Source: Cernens ardua
GTDB lineage: Bacteria > Pseudomonadota > Gammaproteobacteria > Pseudomonadales > Halomonadaceae
Direction: 5' to 3'
Assembly (NCBI RefSeq): GCF_051251085.1
Contig: NZ_JBPCZH010000006.1
Coordinates: forward strand, 124,001 to 188,000
DNA: 64,000 nt
Part shown: in pieces, positions 1 to 7,280 of the stretch
Layout: the number at the start of each line of letters is the position of its first letter
How positions within the stretch are numbered: the stretch's first letter is position 1
Position numbers and translations under genes: made by a program
Notes under the pieces: model-generated
The model's database searches: none
Seen by the model: only the letters and a program-made list of their open reading frames with translations
Told to the model about the DNA's origin: nothing

Positions 1-3
1 TTT

Positions 4-29
4 CTCGCAAAGGGATTAGGCCCTTGCGA
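4..29. repeat. Inverted repeat at the left edge
   Basis: The arms TCGCAAAGGG and CCCTTGCGA pair around a 6-base loop, with one bulged A. There is no clear T-run on either side. It lies beyond the rpmA terminator, so it may belong to whatever lies left of the window. Its role is not known. Confidence 0.4.
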
Positions 30-73
30 CAACAAACCGGTTTATAACGTTTTCGGAACTTTCGAAACTTTTA

Positions 74-89
74 GAGATTTCGAAATCTC
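74..89. repeat. Perfect 16-bp palindrome
   Basis: GAGATTTCGAAATCTC reads the same on both strands. It lies in about 170 bp of non-coding sequence between the window edge and the rpmA terminator. It could be a protein-binding site for a gene to the left. Nothing else recognisable is present in 1-170. Confidence 0.4.
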
Positions 90-170
90 CAGAGCTTCAT
101 TATAGGCCACACCACAGCGGATTGAAGCACGTGGTATGGCAAGATAAAGACTTGGGACATGAATACCCAA

Positions 171-200
171 GACAAAAGAACCCCGCAACAGGGCGGGGCT
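171..200 (-). terminator. Rho-independent terminator of rplU-rpmA
   Basis: On the minus strand the stem CCCCGC/GCGGGG, extended by a G-T and an A-T pair, closes a six-base loop and is followed by the T-rich stretch TTCTTTTG. It lies about 93 bp after the rpmA stop. This suggests that obgE, which often follows rpmA, is not cotranscribed here. Confidence 0.7.
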
Positions 201-292
201 CTCTTGGTTCAGACCCGATGAGAACATCAGAGCCTGTGTAGCGCTTAAGAAAAATCCCCTAAAGGACTTCCGAATTGCGCGAAAACATACTA

Positions 293-550
293 TTACGCAG
301 GAACAACACTAACGAATTTGCGTTGTTTAGGGCCTTTGGTCTCGAATTTAACGTGACCATCAGTCAGTGCGAACAGAGTGTAATCCTTGCCAACACCTAC
401 GTTAGTGCCCGCATGGAATTTGGTTCCACGCTGACGAACGATGATGTTACCTGCGATAGCCGCCTGACCACCGAACAGTTTAACACCCAGGCGTTTGGAT
501 TCTGAATCGCGTCCGTTACGCGTACTACCCGCTGCCTTCTTGTGAGCCAT
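293..550 (-). CDS. rpmA: 50S ribosomal protein L27
   Basis: This 85-residue protein is ribosomal protein L27, a component of the large subunit whose N-terminal tail reaches the peptidyl-transferase centre. The start MAHKKAAGSTRNGRDS and the segment around residues 40-65 are the classical L27 signature, and the length equals the family norm. The gene follows rplU by 32 bp on the same strand, the usual rplU-rpmA operon. A hairpin terminator follows. Identification is secure. Confidence 0.97.
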   Translation of the reverse strand: MAHKKAAGSTRNGRDSESKRLGVKLFGGQAAIAGNIIVRQRGTKFHAGTNVGVGKDYTLFALTDGHVKFETKGPKQRKFVSVVPA

Positions 551-582
551 TGCACATTACCTCGCTTTGGGGAAGTTCTGAA

Positions 583-891
583 TTACGCAGAAATTCCAGT
601 GATCTTGACTTCAGTAAACCACTGACGGTGGCCCTGACGTTTCATGTGGTGCTTACGGCGACGGAACTTGATGATGTTCACTTTATCACCGCGACCATGA
701 GTGACGACTTCAGCAGTCACCTTGGCGCCTTCGACCAGCGGAGCACCAATCTTGACTTCGTCACCACCGATCAGCAACACCTGATCGAAATCAACAGTTT
801 CGCCAGTCGCAACTTCAAGCTTTTCCAGCTTGATACGCTGACCTTCTTCAACACGGTACTGTTTGCCACCGCTTTTAATTACTGCATACAT
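583..891 (-). CDS. rplU: 50S ribosomal protein L21
   Basis: This 102-residue protein is L21, which binds 23S rRNA in the large subunit. It begins MYAVIKSGGKQYRV and carries the Lys/Arg-rich RNA-binding stretch FRRRKHHMKRQGHRQ near residues 72-86, both diagnostic. An upstream in-frame ATG would add 17 residues, but the ATG at 891 is preceded by GGAG at good spacing and gives the family length, so it is the start. It is first gene of rplU-rpmA, divergent from ispB as in many gammaproteobacteria. Confidence 0.97.
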   Translation of the reverse strand: MYAVIKSGGKQYRVEEGQRIKLEKLEVATGETVDFDQVLLIGGDEVKIGAPLVEGAKVTAEVVTHGRGDKVNIIKFRRRKHHMKRQGHRQWFTEVKITGISA

Positions 892-1039
892 TGGGATATC
901 TCCAGAGGACTCATCTCGAAGTGGTGACAGCCACGCGGGCATTTCAACACTTCACATATCGCTGCTTGGTTTACCTGATTCGATTGGCACCCCTCTTGGT
1001 ACCATCTAACAGGGAGCACGACGAGTTTTAGGGTCGCGT

Positions 1040-1068
1040 AGTATAACCTCCATCCGTACGTTTCACAA
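1040..1068 (-). promoter_or_regulatory. Likely sigma-70 promoter of rplU-rpmA
   Basis: Read on the minus strand, TTGTGA and TATACT are separated by 17 bases, a near-consensus -35/-10 pair, about 150 bp upstream of the rplU start. The 431-bp gap between rplU and ispB holds no convincing gene. The ispB promoter should also lie in it but was not pinned down. Confidence 0.55.
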
Positions 1069-1323
1069 CTCCCCACCTACTATTTTTCCCTTGCTCTAGA
1101 GTATAACAAATCCGCCAGCCACCGCTTGCAGCTTGACGCCCCCGCTACACCCCCCTAGCATACCGGCAAGACAAAACTGAATTGGTCAGATTTACGCCCT
1201 GTGAATCGGCTATCCACCCTTTGCGAACTTCGGTCTGACGCTTAAGCAAAACTTCAAGGAAAACGACAGTAAAGTCGTCGATAATAGTCGCTGAAACCGA
1301 ATTCGTATCAAGAAGACAACATC

Positions 1324-2301
1324 ATGGCATTACGAGATCTACCGACCCACGCCCCAGTGGCCGACGACTTTCTGGCTGTCAACCGCACTATTCAGGAACG
1401 CCTTGCTTCCGACGTCCCCCTGGTGGAAACCATCGGACATTATATTGTCGAGAGCGGCGGTAAACGCGTGCGCCCTCTTCTTGTATTGCTGGCTGCACGT
1501 GCACTGGGATACGAAGGCGACAAACATGTTTTGCTGGCGGCGCTGATTGAGTTCATGCATACCTCTACCCTGCTGCACGATGACGTCGTTGATGAATCTC
1601 ATATGCGCCGTGGCAAGACCACCGCAAACGACGAATGGGGCAATGCCCCCTCCGTGCTAGTGGGGGATTTCCTTTATTCCCGCTCATTCCAGATGATGGT
1701 TGATGTCGGCTCGATGGACATCATGGCAGTACTTTCCGGCGCCACGGCCACCATTGCCGAGGGCGAAGTTCTCCAGCTAACCAATATCGGTAATGCCTCT
1801 ATCGATGAAGCTGATTACTTCCGCACCATTCAAGGCAAAACAGCCATGTTGTTCGAAGCAGCCTCACATACCGGCGCCATGCTGACACAAAGCAGTGCCG
1901 AACAGATCGAGGCGCTACAACTGTATGGCCGCCACCTGGGCCTGGCGTTCCAACTGGTGGACGACCTGCTTGATTATCAGGGTGACGCTGATGCCATGGG
2001 CAAAAACGTCGGGGATGATTTGGCCGAAGGCAAACCGACCCTGCCGCTGATCCATGCAATGAAGCACGGAAATGAAGAAGATGCTGCACTTATCCGCAAG
2101 GTCATCGAACAAGGCGGCGGTCTGGATCACCTTGAGGAAGTACTGGCTATCATCGCACGGACAGGTTCGCTGGAATACACGCGCGAAAAAGCGCTGGACA
2201 TGCGTGATCGGGCGTTGAAAAACCTCGAACACCTTCCTGAAAGCTCTTACAAGGAAGCCTTGACCATTCTTGCTCATCAGGCTGTCGAACGTACCGCCTA
2301 G
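1324..2301 (+). CDS. ispB: Octaprenyl diphosphate synthase
   Basis: This 325-residue trans-prenyltransferase extends farnesyl diphosphate with isopentenyl diphosphate to make the C40 side chain of ubiquinone. The first Asp-rich motif LLHDDVVDE lies near residues 88-96 and the second, LVDDLLDYQ, near 217-225; GGKRVRP lies near residue 46. These bind the Mg-diphosphate substrates. It is divergent from rplU and followed by tRNA-Pro. The side-chain length (C40 rather than C45) is inferred from the family, not visible in the sequence. Confidence 0.95.
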   Translation: MALRDLPTHAPVADDFLAVNRTIQERLASDVPLVETIGHYIVESGGKRVRPLLVLLAARALGYEGDKHVLLAALIEFMHTSTLLHDDVVDESHMRRGKTTANDEWGNAPSVLVGDFLYSRSFQMMVDVGSMDIMAVLSGATATIAEGEVLQLTNIGNASIDEADYFRTIQGKTAMLFEAASHTGAMLTQSSAEQIEALQLYGRHLGLAFQLVDDLLDYQGDADAMGKNVGDDLAEGKPTLPLIHAMKHGNEEDAALIRKVIEQGGGLDHLEEVLAIIARTGSLEYTREKALDMRDRALKNLEHLPESSYKEALTILAHQAVERTA

Positions 2302-2459
2302 GAGGAATGGCGCATCTTCACTTGCAAATATGGAGTGAAGGATTATAATGCGCACCACTCTTTACGTGCCTTGACCTACCGCTAAAAGCCATGTAGATCA
2401 GGGTGTTGGGAGATATTGAAATCGGAAGCATAATTTTAATATCGCAAGAGTAAAAGTGT

Positions 2460-2536
2460 CGGAGTGTAGCTCAGCTTGGTAGAGCACTGTCTTCGGGAGG
2501 CAGGGGTCGAAGGTTCAAATCCTTTCACTCCGACCA
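2460..2536 (+). tRNA. tRNA-Pro (anticodon CGG)
   Basis: The acceptor arms CGGAGTG and CACTCCG pair and the 3' end carries an encoded ACCA. The anticodon stem CTGTC/GGCAG closes the loop TTCGGGA, giving anticodon CGG for CCG codons. The T-loop reads GGTTCAAAT. Length is 77 nt. A strong terminator follows. The downstream accessory genes suggest that this tRNA could have served as an integration site, but no repeated 3' end was found by eye. Confidence 0.96.
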
Positions 2537-2547
2537 GAAATATATAA

Positions 2548-2587
2548 AAAACCGCCAGTTAGCCGAAAGGTAGCTGGCGGTTTTTTT
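2548..2587 (+). terminator. Terminator of tRNA-Pro
   Basis: The 11-bp arms AAAACCGCCAG and CTGGCGGTTTT are followed by a run of T residues, 11 bp after the tRNA. This is a typical rho-independent terminator. Confidence 0.9.
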
Positions 2588-2793
2588 GTTATACCTGAAA
2601 ACGTGACCAAAACGTGCCACTCTGCCTCTCAAAGTAAAATCACTCCCCAAACACATGAAACATTCATAAATCCTGTATGCAACATGGCTAGGAACACACC
2701 CATCTGGAGTGATAACCTGTCTCCAGATTGATATCATGCCAACATAGGTCAATAGAAAAGAATCAAAATAAAAAACGGCAGGATTATAAAATA

Positions 2794-3129
2794 ATGAAAT
2801 ATATAACGTTCCTCTTTTTAACCCTATTTTCATGCATCTTATTGACTAACGTAGCATTCGCACGATGTGGTGCACTGGGTTGCATGGGCACAGGCAGTAA
2901 CCCCCACAGCCATTATGTAAGAGGCTATTACACCAGTGGATACCGCTACAATAGTTATCGCATGAGTCGTCTACGTAATATTTATGGCTATCACCGCTCT
3001 ATGACGTCTCATTATGTCCGTGGTCACTATCAAACGAACCCTAACCAGACTCAGTATGATAATTATGGTACTCGAGGAAACTATAATTATCACAATCACA
3101 GGTTCGGCACCCGTATACCGCATTATTAA
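2794..3129 (+). CDS. Small secreted Tyr/His/Asn-rich protein
   Basis: This 111-residue protein is not recognised. It starts with a clear signal peptide (MKYITFLFLTLF, then a cleavage-like AFA-R near residue 22), so it should be exported. The mature part is about 89 residues, rich in Tyr, His, Arg, Asn and Gly, with two cysteines in RCGALGC and a repeated SHYVRG unit (SHYVRGYY and SHYVRGHY). The ATG at 2794 is preceded by AGGA; a longer in-frame start would put the signal peptide in the interior. It looks like a structural or surface protein with no catalytic motif. The surrounding DNA is AT-rich. Confidence 0.7.
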   Translation: MKYITFLFLTLFSCILLTNVAFARCGALGCMGTGSNPHSHYVRGYYTSGYRYNSYRMSRLRNIYGYHRSMTSHYVRGHYQTNPNQTQYDNYGTRGNYNYHNHRFGTRIPHY

Positions 3130-3252
3130 AATCCGATCGTCACGTCACCCTACATACAATAAAAACCGAAAATGGATGAATATAAAACCTTGATATAAAT
3201 ACATTGCGGCCATGTTTAAAGCGTTGAGGCCCTACCCTCCCAGGAATTTACC

Positions 3253-4515
3253 GTGACCTTACTACCGGATGCTCAACCGCGCAGCAAATCCTCTGTGAAC
3301 ATGGATTCATCCAATTTCCATTGGCTGTGGTTCGCGCGCGCTTCCTCCATGGCAACTTCCGCCATTTCCATGGGGGCTTTTAGCCTTATAGCAGTGAGAG
3401 AACTTCATGCCACCCCCTTTATGCTGTCTCTCATTACCGCAATTTCAGGTATATTCGGAGCTCTCCTTGCCTTCCTGCTCAGTGCCTATATAGACAGACG
3501 AGACAAACGGCCGACCATGTTATGCGCAGATATTGTGAGATCTCTTCTCTATCTATCAATACCCTTGGCCGCCATGTTTGGAATACTCACTTTTACACAA
3601 CTCCTGATGGTGAGTGCTGTATCCACTTTCTTCGGCATCGTATTCGGCGGCGTTTCCACTGCTTATATTAAAGACCTGATCCCTCCTGACGGAAGAACAC
3701 GAGCAATTGCCAGGCTAAGCTCAACGGCGTGGCTGTTTAATACAATAGGGCCAGCACTTGGAGGGAGCATTATCCAATGGGTGGGCGCTACAGCCACGCT
3801 AACAGTGACCAGTGTGGGGCTGATTATATCGGCTCTGGGAGTTACACGTATTTCACACGTCGAAGCACCTCCTCTTCCTGCACAAAAAAGGCATTTCCTG
3901 AAAGAGTCTCTAGCAGGCTTTAACAAGATTCATCACACGCCCATGCTGCGCCCTCTCTTCGTCAATTCGGTACTCTTTGGCGGAATTATTGCCTGGATCA
4001 GTCCACTGGAATCAATGCTACTGTTGAAAGACCTGCAATTACCTGCCTGGCAGTATGGCCTGACGCTCGGACTACCCTGCGCTGGAGGAATCGTGGGGGC
4101 GTGGCTAGCCCCTAAGCTAGGCAAGCGTTTTGGCGAACGATATATGATGAATATATGTTCTGTACTACGTGGACTGCCAGTGATAGCGATTCCATTTATT
4201 CCAACAGGGCCATGGAGCTTTCTAGAAATCGCCGCCGCCAATTTCTTTTTGCTGTTAGCTGCAGGTGGTTTTGGAGTGCTCTATATCCCTATTAGAATGC
4301 AGGCCATGAATGACGCCTATATCACACGCATCGTGACGGCATTCACACTATCCTCAAGACTCATTGCTCCTATGCTGGCATTGGCAGGTGGCATAATAGG
4401 TACATATCTTGGTATACGTATGGGGATCTTTGTTGGCGCACTCCTGTTGATCTTTGCCAGCGTTATTCTTCCTTATAGAAATAGCCATGGAATAGGCAAG
4501 GCCCACCATATTTGA
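3253..4515 (+). CDS. MFS transporter, MFS_3/EntS-like
   Basis: This 420-residue protein has about twelve hydrophobic segments and belongs to the major facilitator superfamily, closest in pattern to the MFS_3 exporters that include enterobactin exporter EntS and macrolide pumps. The loop after TM2 contains YIDRRDKRP, a form of the MFS motif A, and DLIPPDGRTRAIA lies in the central part. It starts with GTG at 3253 behind AGGA. The substrate cannot be told. It stands alone between the secreted protein and the phage-type remnants. Confidence 0.8.
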   Translation: MTLLPDAQPRSKSSVNMDSSNFHWLWFARASSMATSAISMGAFSLIAVRELHATPFMLSLITAISGIFGALLAFLLSAYIDRRDKRPTMLCADIVRSLLYLSIPLAAMFGILTFTQLLMVSAVSTFFGIVFGGVSTAYIKDLIPPDGRTRAIARLSSTAWLFNTIGPALGGSIIQWVGATATLTVTSVGLIISALGVTRISHVEAPPLPAQKRHFLKESLAGFNKIHHTPMLRPLFVNSVLFGGIIAWISPLESMLLLKDLQLPAWQYGLTLGLPCAGGIVGAWLAPKLGKRFGERYMMNICSVLRGLPVIAIPFIPTGPWSFLEIAAANFFLLLAAGGFGVLYIPIRMQAMNDAYITRIVTAFTLSSRLIAPMLALAGGIIGTYLGIRMGIFVGALLLIFASVILPYRNSHGIGKAHHI

Positions 4516-4713
4516 GCATCATGGGCCTGCTCTCTTCTATCTCACTAATCAACCCAGCGAATAAACTCATTAATCACTGATGTGACAATCAGTTGATCAT
4601 AACGTAAGTTATCCAGTTCATTTCAGCGTGAGTGACTTCATAAATAAAAATTCTTTAAATTATTTTACAAGAACATTTCGAGCGCCATTTAATCCCCAGA
4701 TAAAACAATATCA

Positions 4714-4938
4714 CTATTTCCGCGCGCTCATCATGGCATCTGCCATTTTATAAGCCATGGTCGCAACATTACGTAGATGTTCACGCTGTTGGTAAGGTAT
4801 TCCCTTGATTTTATCAACTTCAAAACCGGTAATTGCCTGCCCAGCAAACCAATCTCTTAGCTCAATATCTGAATCAGTCATTTTCGGTTTATCAATACTA
4901 CTCAAATTCAATGATGGAAAAGCCATCGAATCACTCAT
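4714..4938 (-). CDS. Phage-type small protein (LRDWFAGQA family)
   Basis: This 74-residue protein carries the motif ELRDWFAGQAI at about residues 26-36 and ends with YKMADAMMSARK. The pattern LRDxFAxQA...AYxxADAMLxAR is common in small proteins of unknown function of lambdoid and related prophages. It has no recognised activity. It lies in a repeat-rich stretch near a phage-type repressor, which supports a prophage remnant. Confidence 0.65.
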   Translation of the reverse strand: MSDSMAFPSLNLSSIDKPKMTDSDIELRDWFAGQAITGFEVDKIKGIPYQQREHLRNVATMAYKMADAMMSARK

Positions 4939-5312
4939 AAATTCTTCTCTAAATAATTTTTACTCTATTGCATGCGTCGTCCGATGCTTCAGGTACTCTT
5001 ACTCATTCCCACCAGGTTTTAATTCCACCAGATAGGTAATAAGCAGAACATGACCAGAAGGATACGCATGGGTGAACCCCCTGATACTGGCAGGACAATC
5101 ACCGATACGTGTCGGTCATATGAAAGCACTCAGTATGGACAGGATAAGTATCCAAGACTTTTCCCATTAATTACGCGGACACCGGCATACTGCGGGAACA
5201 GGACAAATCCACAGGCCAATATACCTGTATGATCAGAAGGGAGGGATTACATGGTGGTGAAGGCAATATTCAAAAGGGTAAATAATCCTGATTGAAGGAA
5301 TAAACAAGAAGA

Positions 5313-5347
5313 AAGTTGTGCCCCCTATAAAGTTGTTCCCCCTTATA
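5313..5347. repeat. Imperfect tandem repeat, two 17-18 bp units
   Basis: The unit AAGTTGTGCCCCCTATA is followed directly by AAGTTGTTCCCCCTTATA. The copies differ by one substitution and one inserted T. It could be a paired protein-binding site or a duplication relic. Confidence 0.6.
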
Positions 5348-5397
5348 GAGCACACGCCCTCTTCATCCAAAAATGGACATATACTTTGGCGACACAC

Positions 5398-5445
5398 AAT
5401 ATGAACCAAAAGTACACATACAGTCAAGTACTTTTGGTTCATATT
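5398..5445. repeat. Perfect 18-bp inverted repeat
   Basis: AATATGAACCAAAAGTAC at 5398-5415 is repeated in exact reverse complement at 5428-5445 around a 12-base spacer. No T-run follows on either strand, so a terminator role for the neighbouring repressor gene is doubtful. The arms contain TGAACC, also present in the inverted repeat next to the repressor start. Confidence 0.75.
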
Positions 5446-5509
5446 ATTATAGTAATCAACTCTTGCCGCTAGAAGAGCTAGCCGCGGAATAAGAGCGCCT
5501 TCTCACAGG

Positions 5510-6256
5510 CTAATCAAAAACTTCCCACCAAAAAATTCGGCCCAGGATTGTCAGCCCTTCCTCATTGTCCAGGCTCACCACTTCTTCCGGATATTCATCC
5601 GCATTATCACTGACTAAACGTAGTTTATTCAAAGGCAATTTATATAGGCGTTTGATACGTAACATGCCACCATGATCCAGCGCATAGATTTTGCCATCAA
5701 AGATGGTATTGCATTTTCTATCAATCGCAACAGATGAACCATCCGTTAGCGTAGGCACCATGGCATTGCCGTGAACTGTGGCAAGTGCCACCTGCTCAGG
5801 AAGGATACCTGCTCTATCCAATTTGGCACGGCTGAATGTCAGTGATGTATCAGAAGACTCAACAACCTGACTAGCGCTTTTGTTCTGAGTATTGCTGCTC
5901 GAACACGCCACCTCACAGATCACCGGCAAATCGACATAAACAGGCGGCTGGGCAAGGCCAGACACCTCGGGCTGGGAGGGATTGGGCTGATCCACCTTCA
6001 GGACATCGGGGACTTCGCCCACACCATATCGCAGCCACTCAATGGGAACCCTGAGCACCTGCGCAATGTTGGCGATCTTGTCATCACCGGGTACCGACTC
6101 ACCGTTGAGCCATTTACTTGCGGCTTTGCCCGATACGCCAGTCAAGCGCCTCAGGTAAGCACCGGAGCCATGTTCTGGCACAGCATTCTGTTTCAGGGCT
6201 GCCCGTAGTCGAGCGGCAAACTCGTCTCGCCATTTCTGCCTGTCATTTGAAACCAT
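5510..6256 (-). CDS. Phage-type repressor, HTH + S24 domain, cleavage Ser replaced
   Basis: This 248-residue protein has an N-terminal XRE-type helix-turn-helix (around YLRRLTGVSGKAASKWLNGE, residues 33-52) and a C-terminal LexA/CI-like S24 domain. In self-cleaving members the serine sits in G-x-S-M; here the segment is VHGNAMVPTL, with Ala in place of Ser. The lysine position (LRIKRLYKLP) is kept. RecA-stimulated self-cleavage is therefore unlikely, while DNA binding and dimerisation may remain. The ATG at 6256 was preferred to one 22 codons upstream because it starts at the usual repressor N-terminus. An inverted repeat directly upstream may be its operator. Confidence 0.8.
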   Translation of the reverse strand: MVSNDRQKWRDEFAARLRAALKQNAVPEHGSGAYLRRLTGVSGKAASKWLNGESVPGDDKIANIAQVLRVPIEWLRYGVGEVPDVLKVDQPNPSQPEVSGLAQPPVYVDLPVICEVACSSSNTQNKSASQVVESSDTSLTFSRAKLDRAGILPEQVALATVHGNAMVPTLTDGSSVAIDRKCNTIFDGKIYALDHGGMLRIKRLYKLPLNKLRLVSDNADEYPEEVVSLDNEEGLTILGRIFWWEVFD

Positions 6257-6274
6257 AGGTTCAATTATGAACCT
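6257..6274. promoter_or_regulatory. Operator-like inverted repeat at the repressor start
   Basis: AGGTTCA and TGAACCT form 7-bp perfect arms around four bases, directly abutting the chosen ATG of the repressor gene. Its position suggests autoregulation, or a hairpin over the ribosome-binding site. It shares TGAACC with the long inverted repeat at 5398-5445. Confidence 0.45.
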
Positions 6275-6393
6275 GATGGCGTTAAATTTCAGTTTATTTA
6301 AGTGGGTATCCCAACCACTCAATTAGCTAAGCCAGATTAATATTTAAGCAAAATCTTCCAATATCACTGAAAATAGGCAACCTTATCTCACAA

Positions 6394-6777
6394 TTACAAT
6401 GCAAAGTGTCCAGCACCTGCCGCTGCCAATGCGAGCATCCCACCCGCCATATTGACGTTTTTATAGAAATGCAAGAAGAGATCACCTCTCGCCTGTTCAG
6501 GTGCTTTCCAGTATGCATGCCCCAGAAACGCGGTCACCAATGTATGAAGAGCAAGAATGATGGCGGCGAAAGGAACGAAAATACCTAACAGGATACATGT
6601 CCCAAGAATAACCTCTACACCCATGGCACCCGCAGCTGACATGGGTGGGAAAGGAATCCCCAGACTCGCAACGTATTCTACCGTTTCGGGGTAACGGATG
6701 AGCTGCCTGATCCCAATGATCAGGAAGTAAACGGAAATAAGTATGCGGGCTAGTAAAAGCAAAAGATCAATATTCAT
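6394..6777 (-). CDS. DoxX-family membrane protein
   Basis: This 127-residue protein has four hydrophobic segments and the DoxX pattern: LLARILISVYFLIIGIRQL at the N-terminus, a central LGIPFPP and GxEVILGxCILLG, and a C-terminal HFYKNVNMAGGMLAL segment. DoxX-family proteins are small quinol- or redox-linked inner-membrane proteins, often of unknown substrate. The ATG at 6777 starts right before TM1. An in-frame ATG 18 codons upstream gives a less likely start. It stands alone downstream of the repressor region. Confidence 0.8.
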   Translation of the reverse strand: MNIDLLLLLARILISVYFLIIGIRQLIRYPETVEYVASLGIPFPPMSAAGAMGVEVILGTCILLGIFVPFAAIILALHTLVTAFLGHAYWKAPEQARGDLFLHFYKNVNMAGGMLALAAAGAGHFAL

Positions 6778-7280
6778 AGGGTCTCTTTTCGAGTCACTGG
6801 GTAATACCAAGACAGCCGCGAAGCCGTGCATTGCTCATACATGAAAGGAATCGATCCCATTGTCTGGGAATCAGATACCTCGGTGAGTCAAATCTACAGT
6901 TTCAACCATCGGCAAAAGTCAAAATGTGTGGTTTACCAAGAACGAATACTAGAACAGTTTTATCAATGTTGCATAATTTATGCACAAAGATGAAACTAAG
7001 AGGCAATTTAACATCTACGAATACAAGCGCTTCTACTTTCGAGGTTAGAACCAAATGACATTATTTTGGGATATCATCTGTTGCAGTAAGGATGAAATTC
7101 GTAGCGGGAATATATGAAGTAATAACAAATTATCGACTATAAATACCAAATCATTTTTCCAACGCAGTACAATGAAACCTTCTCCTCTTCTCTTCTACTC
7201 ACCACGATACTACTGAGTGAGGCGCTATTCATGCTTTTCACTTGCTACCTGAATAGGCCCCACTCAAATATCACCGCCGA
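6778..7280. other. Non-coding gap
   Basis: About 500 bp between the DoxX-like gene and the minus-strand permease. I see no convincing gene. CTCAC and GTGAG near 7198-7222 could form a weak hairpin after the permease, without a T-run. The DoxX promoter must lie in the left part but was not identified. Confidence 0.4.

Larger units (their letters stand above)
4939..5509. other. Repeat-rich stretch with no convincing gene
   Basis: About 570 bp without a supported gene between the phage-type small protein and the S24 repressor. It holds an imperfect tandem repeat (5313-5347) and a long perfect inverted repeat (5398-5445), described separately. Short open frames exist on both strands but have no recognisable domain or good ribosome-binding site. 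Confidence 0.5.

Noticed and set aside
42..227. Minus-strand open frame of 61 codons left of rpmA
   Set aside because: It runs through the rpmA terminator hairpin, has no recognised domain and no good ribosome-binding site.
5050..5232. 60-codon plus-strand frame in the repeat-rich stretch
   Set aside because: No domain, no hydrophobic pattern and no clear ribosome-binding site; random frames of this size are expected.
2300..6400. Possible att direct repeat of the tRNA-Pro 3' end
   Set aside because: No second copy of the last 20 or more tRNA bases was found by eye; a short AGGTTCAA match at 6257 is part of an inverted repeat and too short.
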